From assembly GCF_025506355.1 (NCBI RefSeq), contig NZ_JANZYP010000020.1, positions 1 to 64,000 on the forward strand: a stretch of 64,000 nucleotides of DNA. Direction: 5' to 3'. Numbering within the stretch: position 1 is the stretch's first letter; every line of letters begins with the position of its first letter. This document shows, in pieces, positions 17,301-25,156 of this stretch. The notes under the pieces are model-generated. The model worked only from the letters and a program-made list of their open reading frames with translations. It was not told the DNA's origin and ran no database searches. The position numbers were made by a program, and so were the translations under genes. The DNA comes from Sphaerisporangium corydalis. Lineage in GTDB: Bacteria; Actinomycetota; Actinomycetes; Streptosporangiales; Streptosporangiaceae.

Positions 17301-18391
17301 AGCCGCAACAGGATGCGTCTCGCCTGCTCGGCCTGCGCGGGCGACAGCGCCGTGTAGACCTGCTCGGCGGTGGCGGCGATCGCGCCGTGGACGCCGCCCG
17401 CGGCCTGGTAGCCCTCCAGGGTCAGCATCCGTCCCCGGCGTCGCCGCCAGGTCTCCAGCAGCGCGTGCGACATCAACGGCAGGCCGCCGGGCTCGTCCAG
17501 GACCTCTTCGATGATCTTCCCGGTGAGCGTGCGCTCGACGATGAACCCCCGCGCCATCGCCGGCTTGACGATCGCCTCGCGCAGCTCCTCCCCGTCCATC
17601 GGCCCCACCAGCAGGTTGGCCTCGCGCAGCGCCTCGGTGAGCCCGCGATGCTCGGCGCAGCGTCCGTAGAAGTCCGCACGGACGGCGGCGACCACCCGCG
17701 TCCGGCTGCCGGGCTCGCCCGCCGCCAGCAGCAGGTCGATGAACTCGGCCCGCTCGGCCGGGTCACGGCAGAGCGTGAACACCTCCTCGAACTGGTCGAC
17801 CACGACCAGCGCGCTGTCGGTGGCCGACAACCGGGCGGCGTGGGTACGCGCGGGCCGGTCCCCCGGCGTCAGCACCCGCACGACGCTCAGCGGCTCGCCC
17901 AGCCGTCCCTCCCGTACGGCCGGCACCAGACCCGCGCGCAGGAGAGAGGACTTGCCGCTGCCGGAAGGCCCGAACACCGCTGCGAAACGCCGCTTCCTGG
18001 TGAGTTCGAGCAGTTCTTCCACCAGCCGCTCCCGGCCGAAGAACCGGTCGCTGTCCCGCGCCTCGTACTGGGCCAGGCCCAGATACGGCGCCTCGCCGTC
18101 GTCGTCCTCGCCGGCCGGGCGCAGCAGCGCCTCCCCGGCCACCTCGTGCCAGCGCCGCTCCCATTCGGTGAGGTCGCCGCCGCACGCCCGCACGTAGGCG
18201 AGCACGACCGGGAGCGACGCCAGCCGCTCACCCGCCGCGGCCTGCGACAGTGTGGTGACCGCGAACCCCGCCCGCTCGGCCATGTCGCGGTAGGTGAGGC
18301 CGCCGGCCTCCTGGCGCAGCGCCCGCAGGTCGTACGCGAAACGCTGGACCGGCCCGGCATCGGCGTCCAGCGGGCTCTCACGACGTCCCAT
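14363..18391 (-). CDS. nSTAND1/WD40-repeat signalling ATPase with N-terminal HTH
   Basis: This is a very large (1342-residue) STAND-type sensor. Residues of about 10-85 resemble an Xre-like helix-turn-helix (LTYRDMAERAGFAVTTLSQAAAGERLASLP). The nSTAND1 ATPase follows: RFFGRERLVEELLE, Walker A GPSGSGKSSLLRAGLVP near 142, Walker B ALVVVDQFEEVF, and a winged helix with EIAHEALIASWPR. A membrane helix is seen near 505-525. The C-terminal half carries at least a dozen WD40-like blades (SPDGRTLA...LWDV). A Gly/Gln/Ala-rich insert interrupts one blade near 16.23-16.44 kb. Upstream on the same strand is a lipoprotein with similar beta-strand repeats. Roles in such proteins range from development to defence; none is proven here. 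Confidence 0.88.
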   Translation of the reverse strand: MGRRESPLDADAGPVQRFAYDLRALRQEAGGLTYRDMAERAGFAVTTLSQAAAGERLASLPVVLAYVRACGGDLTEWERRWHEVAGEALLRPAGEDDDGEAPYLGLAQYEARDSDRFFGRERLVEELLELTRKRRFAAVFGPSGSGKSSLLRAGLVPAVREGRLGEPLSVVRVLTPGDRPARTHAARLSATDSALVVVDQFEEVFTLCRDPAERAEFIDLLLAAGEPGSRTRVVAAVRADFYGRCAEHRGLTEALREANLLVGPMDGEELREAIVKPAMARGFIVERTLTGKIIEEVLDEPGGLPLMSHALLETWRRRRGRMLTLEGYQAAGGVHGAIAATAEQVYTALSPAQAEQARRILLRLVSPGDRAQDTRRPAARAELDPHGSPDTALVLDHLARARLLTLAQDTVEIAHEALIASWPRFRVWIEEERELLHVQRRLTEAAAAWRELGSDPGALYRGTRLVAAERLLARPQDLTPLELEFLTASTRAAEQAGKAAARRGRLARAAVAALVVLAVTASVAAVAANTFQRQATAQRNSAVARLVAEEAAAVRGGQPGLAKQLNMVAYRMDPQANGASLFAAQETPGVFDGQDRVIDIAQSRDGRTLALSTGSAFVLWSADGREKGRIAMPGAGAVALSPDGRTLAGTAPGSGTASGTAGGGQGASASEQGQGATAAEDGRGGTAAGVAGSGQGAGSGQGAADGRGAGSGQGAGDGQGAAVVHVWDVGDPARPRERALPGAGPLVAASLAFSPDGRLLALGTGGGGVGLWEVPPSGTVRSLPRLTGRGGQVGSLAFAPSGRVLAGSGTDGKVRLWNLAEPGRTSPSATVDGGRTSEEPAREPLHRLAFSPDGRVLAGPGDGDTSGLRWWDVRDLAHPRLAAADDLRRGTGACGDRLVSVAFSPDGHDLATVCGTDLQLWQTADPPRSNVIVRVNDLPAPGDGPAVYAPAGHLLRHATDRGVREWDVGNPYRVGALASLGSAPAGFSVTTAFSPGPRRMLVTEGSTDGALWDFGGPTAPGKVANLPGSGHPAISGAAFSPDGLVLATSEMDPGDRFVVRLRSTVRPGAPPVATIRDLDIAARALAYSPDGRTLAVADGLGDGQAHAPDSVKLYDVRDPAHPRRLVNLIGQAFNLAFSPDSRLLAAGGADMLPLWDVSDPGHPVTLPSRRLTAGSVVSKPAFRPDGRLLAVTDSEDTTRLWRVGAGRLEEEPVTVRTVGSGGGVTFSPDGRTLAWSSSGDVNGFPSSMPGHIELWDVSDPRVPIFQAAFAYALTLSPQDLSYSSNGALLATTSDTLDVWTTRPRTTPDRLCASIGDVITPEQWARYVPDTPYRPPCGGPRRS

Positions 18392-18487
18392 CCGCAGATT
18401 GCGTCCCTCAGGCGACCGGACATCCGGCACGAAGCGGCGGCCTCCCCGTCAGGCCCGAAGCCCGTCCAGCGCCACATCACCCGGCGG

Positions 18488-19711
18488 TCAGCCTTTCAGC
18501 CATTCGATCACGCCGGCGGCGCTCGCGACGACCAGTTCCCCCGTTCCGGTATAGAGCGCGGAGGCTACACCGGCCCGCCGCGAGACCGTACGCCCAGCCT
18601 GGTCGACGATCTCCATGATCCCGGCGCCGGTCAGGGCGAAACGCCGGCCCGAAGGGTTGGCCGCCACCTCGACCTCCGCCGGGACCTCGCGGGCCCACAC
18701 CTGGCGACCCGCCGGATCCACGCCGCGCAGGTCCGTGTGCGGCGTGCCGTCCCCGTCCAGCCGACGAGCCAGCAACACGGCGCCGTACCTGCCCGCCACA
18801 CACTCCCCCACCTGCGGAAGCCCGGTAACAAGCGGCACCGACCGCCCACCCCCCAGCAGGCCCGACCTCTCACCGCCCAGCAGGCCCTCCCTCCCACCGC
18901 CCAGCAGGGCCCCCCGCCCATCACCCAGCAGGCCCTCCTTCCCACCGCCCAGCAAGGCCCCCCTGCCACCGCTCAGCAGGACCGCCCTCGGCCCCGCCAG
19001 CACGGCCGGTCCCCCCTCGCCCCCGTCGCAGGCCCCCCAGACACCGTCCACCCGCACACCGCGGCCGTCCGGACGCCACCCATGGCCGTCCCGCCGGAAC
19101 CGCAGAACGGTCATGGCGGTGCCGCCATGCCTCCCGTACAGCGCGAGGGCCACCGAACGCGTGAGATCCTCCACCCACAGGACATCGGCGACACTCGGCA
19201 CCTGAACGCGAAACCCCGCCCCATCGGTCCGCTCCACCCGAACAAGGTCTCCACGCCCATCACGCCCGCCTTCCGCGACGACGGTGTCCGAGGGCCCGCG
19301 CATGGCCAGCACCCGCCGTACCGGACCGCCGGTGCCCACCAGAGGCCGGACGCCGCCGCCCGACCGCAGCCACGCGGGCCCGGGCCGGCCGTCCTCGCCC
19401 GAGGTGGAGACGACCGCGTCCGGGCACCGGGCCGCGCACGTCACCTCGGCGTCCGTCCGATACGCCTCCCGATCCGCCCAGACCAGGCGTCCCGCCGAGG
19501 TGTAACCGCGGTACGACCCGGTGACCGGATCGGCGACGACGGCCCCGCCGGCGGAGGCCGCCAGAATCGTCGGCCGCGACCCGGCGAACAGCGCCGCACC
19601 GGCCGCGGCGCCCCCCGAGGACGACCCCGCAACCGGCCCCTCCGGACCACAACCACCCAACCCCAGCACCCCGACAACACACACCCCGAACACGACAACA
19701 CGCGCGAACAT
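18488..19711 (-). CDS. Lipoprotein with beta-propeller-like body and octapeptide repeats
   Basis: I do not recognise a named family. A lipobox ends at Cys21 (VVGVLGLGGC), so it is a predicted lipid-anchored surface protein. The body has regularly spaced beta-strand pairs (RGYTSAGRLVWADREAY, GVDPAGRQVWAREVP, IMEIVDQAGRTVS) like a PQQ- or WD-type propeller. Residues of about 245-292 hold six copies of an octapeptide of the form LLGGGREG. A TTG four codons earlier could also start the gene; the ATG after a G-rich run is preferred. It ends 96 bp before the large nSTAND/WD40 gene on the same strand, so the two may share a transcript and act as surface and cytoplasmic parts of one sensor. Confidence 0.6.
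   Translation of the reverse strand: MFARVVVFGVCVVGVLGLGGCGPEGPVAGSSSGGAAAGAALFAGSRPTILAASAGGAVVADPVTGSYRGYTSAGRLVWADREAYRTDAEVTCAARCPDAVVSTSGEDGRPGPAWLRSGGGVRPLVGTGGPVRRVLAMRGPSDTVVAEGGRDGRGDLVRVERTDGAGFRVQVPSVADVLWVEDLTRSVALALYGRHGGTAMTVLRFRRDGHGWRPDGRGVRVDGVWGACDGGEGGPAVLAGPRAVLLSGGRGALLGGGKEGLLGDGRGALLGGGREGLLGGERSGLLGGGRSVPLVTGLPQVGECVAGRYGAVLLARRLDGDGTPHTDLRGVDPAGRQVWAREVPAEVEVAANPSGRRFALTGAGIMEIVDQAGRTVSRRAGVASALYTGTGELVVASAAGVIEWLKG
18836..18979. repeat. Six in-frame 24-bp tandem repeats in the lipoprotein gene
   Basis: Six units of 24 bp encode LLSGGRGA, LLGGGKEG, LLGDGRGA, LLGGGREG, LLGGERSG and LLGGGRSV. The units are diverged but period and frame are exact. Such coding tandem repeats can vary in copy number between strains. 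Confidence 0.85.
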
Positions 19712-19744
19712 CCCGACCCCCAACTACGTCACGACCCCCGCCGG

Positions 19745-19768
19745 GCCACCCCGCCCGGGCGGGGTGGC
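19745..19768. terminator. 24-bp perfect palindrome, terminator-like
   Basis: GCCACCCCGCCC joined directly to GGGCGGGGTGGC makes a 24-bp perfect palindrome. It lies 22 bp past the stop of the small secreted protein gene and 34 bp before the start of the lipoprotein. It probably ends the former's transcript, though a palindrome this symmetrical could also bind a protein. Confidence 0.65.
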
Positions 19769-19789
19769 GCCGACGGTCGCCGATGATGG

Positions 19790-20311
19790 TCAGATGTTCC
19801 GGGTGTGCCCGGTGCACCTCGGGTCGGTGCCCGACTTGTCGAAGACGGCCTTGAACTCGGTGTACGCCTTCTTGCTCTTCGGCACGCGCACGCCGCTCGC
19901 CGGCACCGGGTTCCCGCCGTTCCTCGTCCCGCTGTTCAGCGTGGAACGCCCCTTGCGGATGTTGTCGGGCGAGATCCAGGTCCAGTAGATCGGGTCGTGC
20001 CCCCGCGCGTTGTCGTACTTGACGCGGACCTGGACGTTGTTCTTGTTGTGCACGCCGCTGCCCGCGATCGTCCAGGCGAACGACGTGAACACGTGGTACC
20101 TGCTGCTGTTGTGGTAGTACGCCGAGAAGTTGATCGAGGCGCCCCCCTTGCTGCAGGACCCGGACGACGACGACGCCCGCAGGGCCGCCGCGCTCCCCGG
20201 AAGCGCGGCGGCCCCCGCCGCCGGCATCCCCATCCCGACCAGACCGGCCAGCAGCCCCGCCGTCACCGCCACACCCGTACGCCGGATGATCGTGCCCGTC
20301 GATGTCGCCAT
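19790..20311 (-). CDS. Small secreted hypothetical protein
   Basis: I do not recognise this 173-residue protein. A signal peptide is clear: basic TIIRRTG, hydrophobic VAVTAGLLAGLVGMGMP, and an AGAAALPGSAAA cut region. The mature part is short and polar, with two cysteines (SGSCSKGG and DPRCTGH) that could form one disulphide. It has beta-strand segments rich in aromatic residues, such as FSAYYHNSSRYHVFTSFAWTI and DPIYWTWISPDNI. GAGGAG precedes the ATG at a good distance. It is a lone gene with a palindromic terminator; a secreted binding or inhibitor-like protein is possible. Confidence 0.75.
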   Translation of the reverse strand: MATSTGTIIRRTGVAVTAGLLAGLVGMGMPAAGAAALPGSAAALRASSSSGSCSKGGASINFSAYYHNSSRYHVFTSFAWTIAGSGVHNKNNVQVRVKYDNARGHDPIYWTWISPDNIRKGRSTLNSGTRNGGNPVPASGVRVPKSKKAYTEFKAVFDKSGTDPRCTGHTRNI

Positions 20312-20474
20312 CGTGGTCTCCTCGTCTCGTTCCCCCGATCCATCACCGGGGGTCTGCAACCAGGTCTAAAGCCCGAACCATTTGTTCAGCACCCCCCTCG
20401 ACCACGCCGAACAATCCCTCACCCACCCGAAGGCCCTCTTGACCCGACCCGGCACGACGGCTCACGATCCCGGG
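20312..20474. other. Intergenic DNA at the left edge of the accessory block
   Basis: This short stretch probably carries the promoter of the small secreted protein. I see no gene, hairpin or repeat of note in it. GC content drops from here on to the right. Confidence 0.4.
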
Positions 20475-20591
20475 ATGCGCCTGCCCAGGCTGAAGCCCGA
20501 ACACCGGCCCCACCGCTACGACGACGGCACCGTCCGCGTCGGAGAACTGGGTGAGCGGAACTCGACCGCTACAGGAGAAACCACACGTTGA
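20475..20591 (+). pseudogene. Possible remnant of a RiPP (TOMM) leader-binding/ThiF-like protein
   Basis: The 38-codon frame starts MRLPRLKPEHRPHRYDDGTV. This closely resembles the opening of actinobacterial TOMM precursor leader peptide-binding proteins (MRxPRLKPEHRPxR...DGxVRIG). After VRVGELG the similarity ends and the frame closes 15 codons later. No ThiF-like body follows. I read it as a 5' fragment left by deletion. The match is short, so chance similarity remains possible. Confidence 0.4.
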
Positions 20592-20705
20592 CACGGTGAC
20601 CAGGCTGCCGGTGCGACTCACTCGCGTCCGCCTGCTCGCCGGTGGCAGCGGCAGATGGCAGCCAGCGTCACCTGGTCGAACTGAGGAACGACGCTTCGGG
20701 TCCGG

Positions 20706-22385
20706 TCAGCTGCGCCGACGACGACGTCCGGTCAGGGCTTCCAACTCGGACACGATCGCTTCCGCCTGCCAGCGGAGCAGGCCACGAACGAGAAAGTCAC
20801 CGGAGGTGGCTGAGAGCCCGATGTCGGCCGTGTTGAGTAAACCCAATCTGCGGTCGTTATAAAGGACGATGTCCAAGATGTCGCGATAAGCAATGGCGGT
20901 CTTACTGGAGAACCGGTCCATCGCATCCAGGTCAACTATGTAGATGCGCTGGTCGCCTAGTGCGATGATGGCGGACCCAGGCGTAGATCCCGAAAGACGG
21001 CAGGGAGCCAGGCGGATGAAGGCTTCGTCCTCCTCGAACAAGCGCATCACGATCTCGACGAGGTTGTTCTTGTTGCCGAGCACGCGCTGCATGTAGACGA
21101 GTTGTACATCGAGCGCGCGGCTGATCAAGGCACGGTCACGCGGGATACCGACCGGGGCGGGGCTGGGGCGTCCATTTCCCGGATCTCCTGCTACCGGCTC
21201 AGCGGGCTCGGGTTCGATGGTGGCCCGAAGCGGTGGAGGAGACTGTGTTCCCAACAAACCGACCACCCGGAGATACTCCTGACCGGCGTACGCGGCGAGT
21301 TCGAAGAACCACTCTCGATCGTCGGCGACCTCATGCCGTCCGGCGAACAGCAAGCCACCGCCGACCAGGGAGAGTAGCGACTCAATGCGCCATTGATCTC
21401 CGCAGCCTTTGCCATCCGCCCATGACTGCCCCACTTCGTGAACGGCCTGGCTGACCGCGCCGTATCCCGTCACCGCGGTACTACCCGCCTCCTCAGGGGT
21501 GACGATCGCCCGGATGAGCGCGCTGCGATTCGAGGAGTGCGGCTTGACCTGCTCGACCCACCTGCGTGCCATCGCCAGCAGCAGATGCATCGGATCACGG
21601 GCGAGCGGTGCATCGTCGGAGAACCTGCCTAGGTCGATCAGCCGGAACTCTTCCAGGCGGCCGCGGCGAAGCAGGACATTGCCCGTGTTGAGGTCACCGT
21701 GAGCACATCCGCGCTGGATATAGAACTCCTTGTCGGCGCCCTTGAAGGACCGATCGGCGGTGAAGGCGAGTGGGTTCGGCAACCAGCTGAACGCGTCGCT
21801 ATGCACCCAGTCCTCGTCGGGGGTCAGCGCGTTGGCGTCCGCCCATAGTGACAAACCACCCTGAGGAGCAAGCTTGGCGCCGAGCTGCTCGCGGATGTAT
21901 TGACGGGCCGTTAGCACCCGGGCTGGGCGCTCTGCGCGGGGATTCCACTCCCTTAACACCGACTCGGTTATGACGCGACAGATTACCGCCGTGTCGTCCT
22001 CATCCAAGAAGGCGGCCAGCGGCCGCATCGTGAACAGGTCACCGCCGGCGATGTGCTGGCGAAGCATCCACCATCTCCCCACGGGCACGGGGTCACCGAC
22101 CGGCTCCACGAGGTGGCTACGCCGGAACTCATCCGGCGACAGATTCAGCGCTCGTTTGGTCAGCCGCGCCTCTTGTGGACCATCCGGGAGAAATTTGATG
22201 ATCAGCTGGCGATCGTCGCTCCCTCGCTCGAACCAGCGGAGTACACCGACGGGTGAACCACTGAGCCCGCCCTCCAGCCACCGCACTAGGGTGATGTCCG
22301 CGTCGTGGGAGTCGCACCAGTTGTCGAGTGCGGCGAGCACGTCGGCCGGCAGTTCTCCCCAACCGTTGCCGGACCGGTTACCCAC
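20706..22385 (-). CDS. Kinase/aminoglycoside-phosphotransferase-fold protein with C-terminal PH-like domain
   Basis: This is a 559-residue protein with a protein-kinase-like fold. QLIIKFLPDG supplies a strand with lysine, CAHGDLNTGNVLLRR near residue 227 is the catalytic loop (HGDxxxxN), and EFRLIDLGRF is the DxG metal site. The active-site residues look intact. After a proline-rich linker (about 395-420) the C-terminal 130 residues include RIYIVDLDAMDRFSSKTAIAYRDIL, which reads like a bacterial PH domain. The pattern recalls the TCAD9-type kinase domains described in predicted ternary conflict systems, but I cannot confirm that assignment. It starts at GTG and diverges over 262 bp from a membrane NUDIX protein. 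The two probably form a unit in the accessory block. Confidence 0.65.
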   Translation of the reverse strand: MGNRSGNGWGELPADVLAALDNWCDSHDADITLVRWLEGGLSGSPVGVLRWFERGSDDRQLIIKFLPDGPQEARLTKRALNLSPDEFRRSHLVEPVGDPVPVGRWWMLRQHIAGGDLFTMRPLAAFLDEDDTAVICRVITESVLREWNPRAERPARVLTARQYIREQLGAKLAPQGGLSLWADANALTPDEDWVHSDAFSWLPNPLAFTADRSFKGADKEFYIQRGCAHGDLNTGNVLLRRGRLEEFRLIDLGRFSDDAPLARDPMHLLLAMARRWVEQVKPHSSNRSALIRAIVTPEEAGSTAVTGYGAVSQAVHEVGQSWADGKGCGDQWRIESLLSLVGGGLLFAGRHEVADDREWFFELAAYAGQEYLRVVGLLGTQSPPPLRATIEPEPAEPVAGDPGNGRPSPAPVGIPRDRALISRALDVQLVYMQRVLGNKNNLVEIVMRLFEEDEAFIRLAPCRLSGSTPGSAIIALGDQRIYIVDLDAMDRFSSKTAIAYRDILDIVLYNDRRLGLLNTADIGLSATSGDFLVRGLLRWQAEAIVSELEALTGRRRRRS

Positions 22386-22647
22386 GTTTCCGTCCTAGGG
22401 GAGAGAGGGAGATTGATAGCCGACGCAAGACTAATGCCCGACGGTCGTGGGGTGCCGGAAAAGGCCCCAGTCTTTCCCGATTGGTGGTGTTCCGGAATCT
22501 CTAGGTGTGCTCGGGACCGTTCCGGCATCGTGCGGGCGTCACCCTGCCACTCGGCGCCGAGACGGGCAACGGCGGTCTTGGCCAGGCGAGTGCGCTATGT
22601 CAAGCTGACGTTGCGCTCTATCATTCGACACGAGAGTCGGAGCATCG

Positions 22648-23421
22648 ATGATCGCCGGTATTGTCTCCAGCCTCATCGCGAGCGTGCTAGCCGGGATCGG
22701 CGCCCTTGCCTGGCGCAACCGCAACCTCCTCGCCATCCTCACCGTGATCCTGGTGCCGATCGGGACCGTCCGGGTCTCACTGAGCGCCCTGCTACGGATC
22801 AAAGAGGGCGACCAATACGTGCTGTTGCACACGCCGTACACGCCGGGTTCGTATGGACCACCTGGCGGTGTCTTCAAATTTCACCACTTGGCGCAAGAAG
22901 ACTTGGATCGTTTCTCATTCCGGGAGGAACGGCGTGCCTCCCACGCTGGCGTTATGCAACATGACCTGCGTGGTTTCATGCCCGCGCGCCGACTCGCGCC
23001 CTTCCTGCGCTGGTTCCACGGCGGATCCAACCGGGAATCGGCCATGGAATGCCTACGTCGCGAACTGCGTGAAGAACTCGCGGAGGTAGGCCACCCCGAG
23101 GTCGCGACCGGGGTCGAAACCATGGCCTTCCGGTTCGTCCGCAGGCTTTTGGAGCCGCCCCGCAGCGTGCCAGGCACGGACTACCGGCAGGTACGCATAT
23201 TCGAGGTGTACGACCTGGAAGCCGCAGATGAGTCGGCCTTACGGCTGCGCAGCCGCCTGCTGGAACTCGCACGAACCCCAAGCGACCAACAGGTGATCCT
23301 CGCCGCGGGCCAGGACATCATCGGTGGGCGCTACGGCGAACTGTTCATCGGCCCGCAGTCGGCGTTCCTGTTCGGTACACGTCGCTATCGTCAAGACATC
23401 CCGCCGCTCACGAGCGCCTGA
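22648..23421 (+). CDS. Membrane-anchored NUDIX hydrolase (SMODS-associated NUDIX-like)
   Basis: Two N-terminal hydrophobic helices (IVSSLIASVLAGIGALAW and LLAILTVILVPIGTVRVSLS, residues of about 4-50) anchor a cytoplasmic NUDIX domain. The NUDIX helix is ESAMECLRRELREELAEVG, keeping the REL-EE acidic cluster though the leading glycine spacing differs from the strict box. The strand YVLLHTPYTPGSYGPPGGVFK is the usual NUDIX lead-in with PPGG. This build matches the predicted SMODS-associated NUDIX family, found beside nucleotide-second-messenger defence genes, but no CD-NTase is present here. GGAG precedes the ATG and a strong U-tailed terminator follows. Its substrate would be a nucleotide derivative. 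Confidence 0.7.
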   Translation: MIAGIVSSLIASVLAGIGALAWRNRNLLAILTVILVPIGTVRVSLSALLRIKEGDQYVLLHTPYTPGSYGPPGGVFKFHHLAQEDLDRFSFREERRASHAGVMQHDLRGFMPARRLAPFLRWFHGGSNRESAMECLRRELREELAEVGHPEVATGVETMAFRFVRRLLEPPRSVPGTDYRQVRIFEVYDLEAADESALRLRSRLLELARTPSDQQVILAAGQDIIGGRYGELFIGPQSAFLFGTRRYRQDIPPLTSA

Positions 23422-23585
23422 GTACGCCGGCCACCGAAGAACGGCCCCCTCCACCGTCTGCCCCAAGCTCGCTTGCTTGGTCCGGGAGTTAGGTACTTCG
23501 ACCCTATCCACCGCTGTTGAGTAGCCTTACTCTCGAAACGAGACGGCATGGCGAGCTCCTAAGGTTCCGCGAGTCCCGGACTTCC

Positions 23586-23622
23586 AGGTCAGGACCGCCG
23601 GTGTCGATGGCGGTCCTGACCT
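23586..23622 (+). terminator. Rho-independent terminator after the NUDIX gene
   Basis: AGGTCAGGACCGCC pairs perfectly with GGCGGTCCTGACCT (14 bp, 9-nt loop) and is followed by ATTTTG. It lies 165 bp after the NUDIX stop codon and is one of the strongest factor-independent signals in the window. Confidence 0.88.
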
Positions 23623-24444
23623 ATTTTGTCCACCCCTGGTCCCTTAGCTAGGTTTGACGAGCGAGAAGATTCCTGTCGCTAGGAGAAATTGTCTCCTTGG
23701 ACGAAGAAGGCAATCCTCTCGCCAGGTCGGCGAGAGATTTCTCTCGAAGGCGAAGAGATATTCTTTCTTCATCACATAGGAGAGCAACAACGGGCGGCTT
23801 GTGCCGACTGAGTTCGGCAAATGATGTGCTCGATTACGCGCGTCCCATGGTCAACCTGTGGTTTGGAGCCACGAGACTTGGCAGCTCCGCCATCACCTTG
23901 GCCTCTCTCCCGCAGCACGCCTGATTCATCTCACCTGTAATCTTGCCTCTCCAAAAACCCTTCAAGATCCATAAGCGAGCACTCGGCGAGCACGAAAGGC
24001 ACACCAAAGTGTTCCAGACACACGTCATAGGACCTCTTCGAGGCGGAGAGATCGATCTAGTAACGGGCCGCCGCCCGAGTCCATGGAGAATCTCGCGTCA
24101 GAACCGCTCTACACATCGCGACTCGAGGCGATGCGGCCGAAGGACGACGAGACTGAACCGATCCCTGAGGCCATCACAGTGAAGCAACTCATCGACCTGA
24201 GACCGTTACTCCTCGCTCGGCCCCGTCACGGAACGGTTGTCGTTCCTCGGACATCCCCCGTCCGTTCAAGTCAGGAAACCTTGGTGGACCGGCGGCAGCG
24301 GATTTCGAATGGATACCGGTCGTTCGAGAGAAAGGAGCTTTCCCGACCCACACGGTTTGGGACCGTGAGATCACGCCGAACACCCGGAATCAATCTTCCA
24401 TAGTTACGTTCCGCCCTATTTCAACATATCTAAAAAGAGGACCT
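23623..24444. other. About 820 bp of low-GC DNA without a recognisable gene
   Basis: Composition is clearly lower in GC than the flanks, with runs such as AGGAGAAATTGTCTCC and GAGAGATTTCTCTC. Short open frames exist on both strands, but none has a ribosome binding site together with a protein-like composition or a family I recognise. The 3' end carries TATCTAAAAAGAGG, the leader of the next gene. I take the stretch for decayed mobile or accessory DNA; a small RNA cannot be ruled out. Confidence 0.5.
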
Positions 24445-25113
24445 GTGGAGTTCGTCCGGAATGTCTTTGACCGCGTACGGCATGCCGAGGCATGGACCCT
24501 GTCCGTCGACGCCTACCAGACCGCGTTCGCCGAGGATTTCGAACGGGCGACCGCCGTGTGGAAACTCGAACGCGCCCAGGAGTTCTACGAACCCGACGTG
24601 GCGAGCTGGCGGGCGCTGATGGCCGGCGACTGGGAGGAGTCCCTCGCCCTTCTCGCGGCGACGGGACCGATCCTGGCCGAGTTCTACCGCAACCGGCCCG
24701 GGGTCCGCCGGATCCGTATCGTGGACAGTCCTCCGACCGCGTACCTGCAGTGGGAGATGCACGTGCTGGCCGTGCGCGCGGCGGCGGGCGAGCATCCTCG
24801 CGTGCTTCCCACCGGCGCCGTACGGGAGTTCGAGCACACCGCGCCGCTTCCCGAGCTCGTCTCGCTCGGCCCCTCGCTGCTCTACGAGGTGCTCTACGAC
24901 GAGGTCGGCGGCCATCTCGGCGGCCGGCGGATCACCGATCCGGACGTCACCGGCCCCAGCCGGGCCGCGATCCAGGAGCTCTACGACCAGGGTGAGGAGC
25001 TGATGTCCTACTTCGACCGGGAAATCGCCCCGCTACCGCCACCGGATATCTCCTCCGCGACCAGCCATCCCCTGCCGGACCATTCCCACCACACAGGGAC
25101 GTTCCACCCCTGA
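24445..25113 (+). CDS. DUF6879-like hypothetical protein
   Basis: This is a 222-residue soluble protein. Its core matches my recollection of the actinobacterial DUF6879 family: a first helix NVFDRVRHAEAWTLSVDAYQ, an acidic stretch, and RRIRIVDSPPTAYLQWEMHV, which corresponds to the family's RVRVVxxPxxDYxRWE-type strand. Such genes often sit next to Xre-type regulators in actinomycetes; none is seen here. Its function is unknown. The C-terminus is an unusual His/Pro tail (SHPLPDHSHHTGTFHP). The start is GTG after AGAGG. It is 43 bp upstream of the PqqD/M50 gene on the same strand, so they may have formed an operon. Confidence 0.5.
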   Translation: MEFVRNVFDRVRHAEAWTLSVDAYQTAFAEDFERATAVWKLERAQEFYEPDVASWRALMAGDWEESLALLAATGPILAEFYRNRPGVRRIRIVDSPPTAYLQWEMHVLAVRAAAGEHPRVLPTGAVREFEHTAPLPELVSLGPSLLYEVLYDEVGGHLGGRRITDPDVTGPSRAAIQELYDQGEELMSYFDREIAPLPPPDISSATSHPLPDHSHHTGTFHP

Positions 25114-25156
25114 ACGACACGGCCGGCGCACGCTTCACGCGTCTGGAGGTCAGGCA

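Noticed and set aside
18836-18979. CRISPR array
   Set aside because: Repeats are 24 bp with no spacers, in frame in a lipoprotein gene, and no cas genes are near.
24083-24403. 106-codon open frame in the low-GC stretch
   Set aside because: It has no ribosome binding site, an Arg-rich composition and no family resemblance; the opposite strand is equally open.
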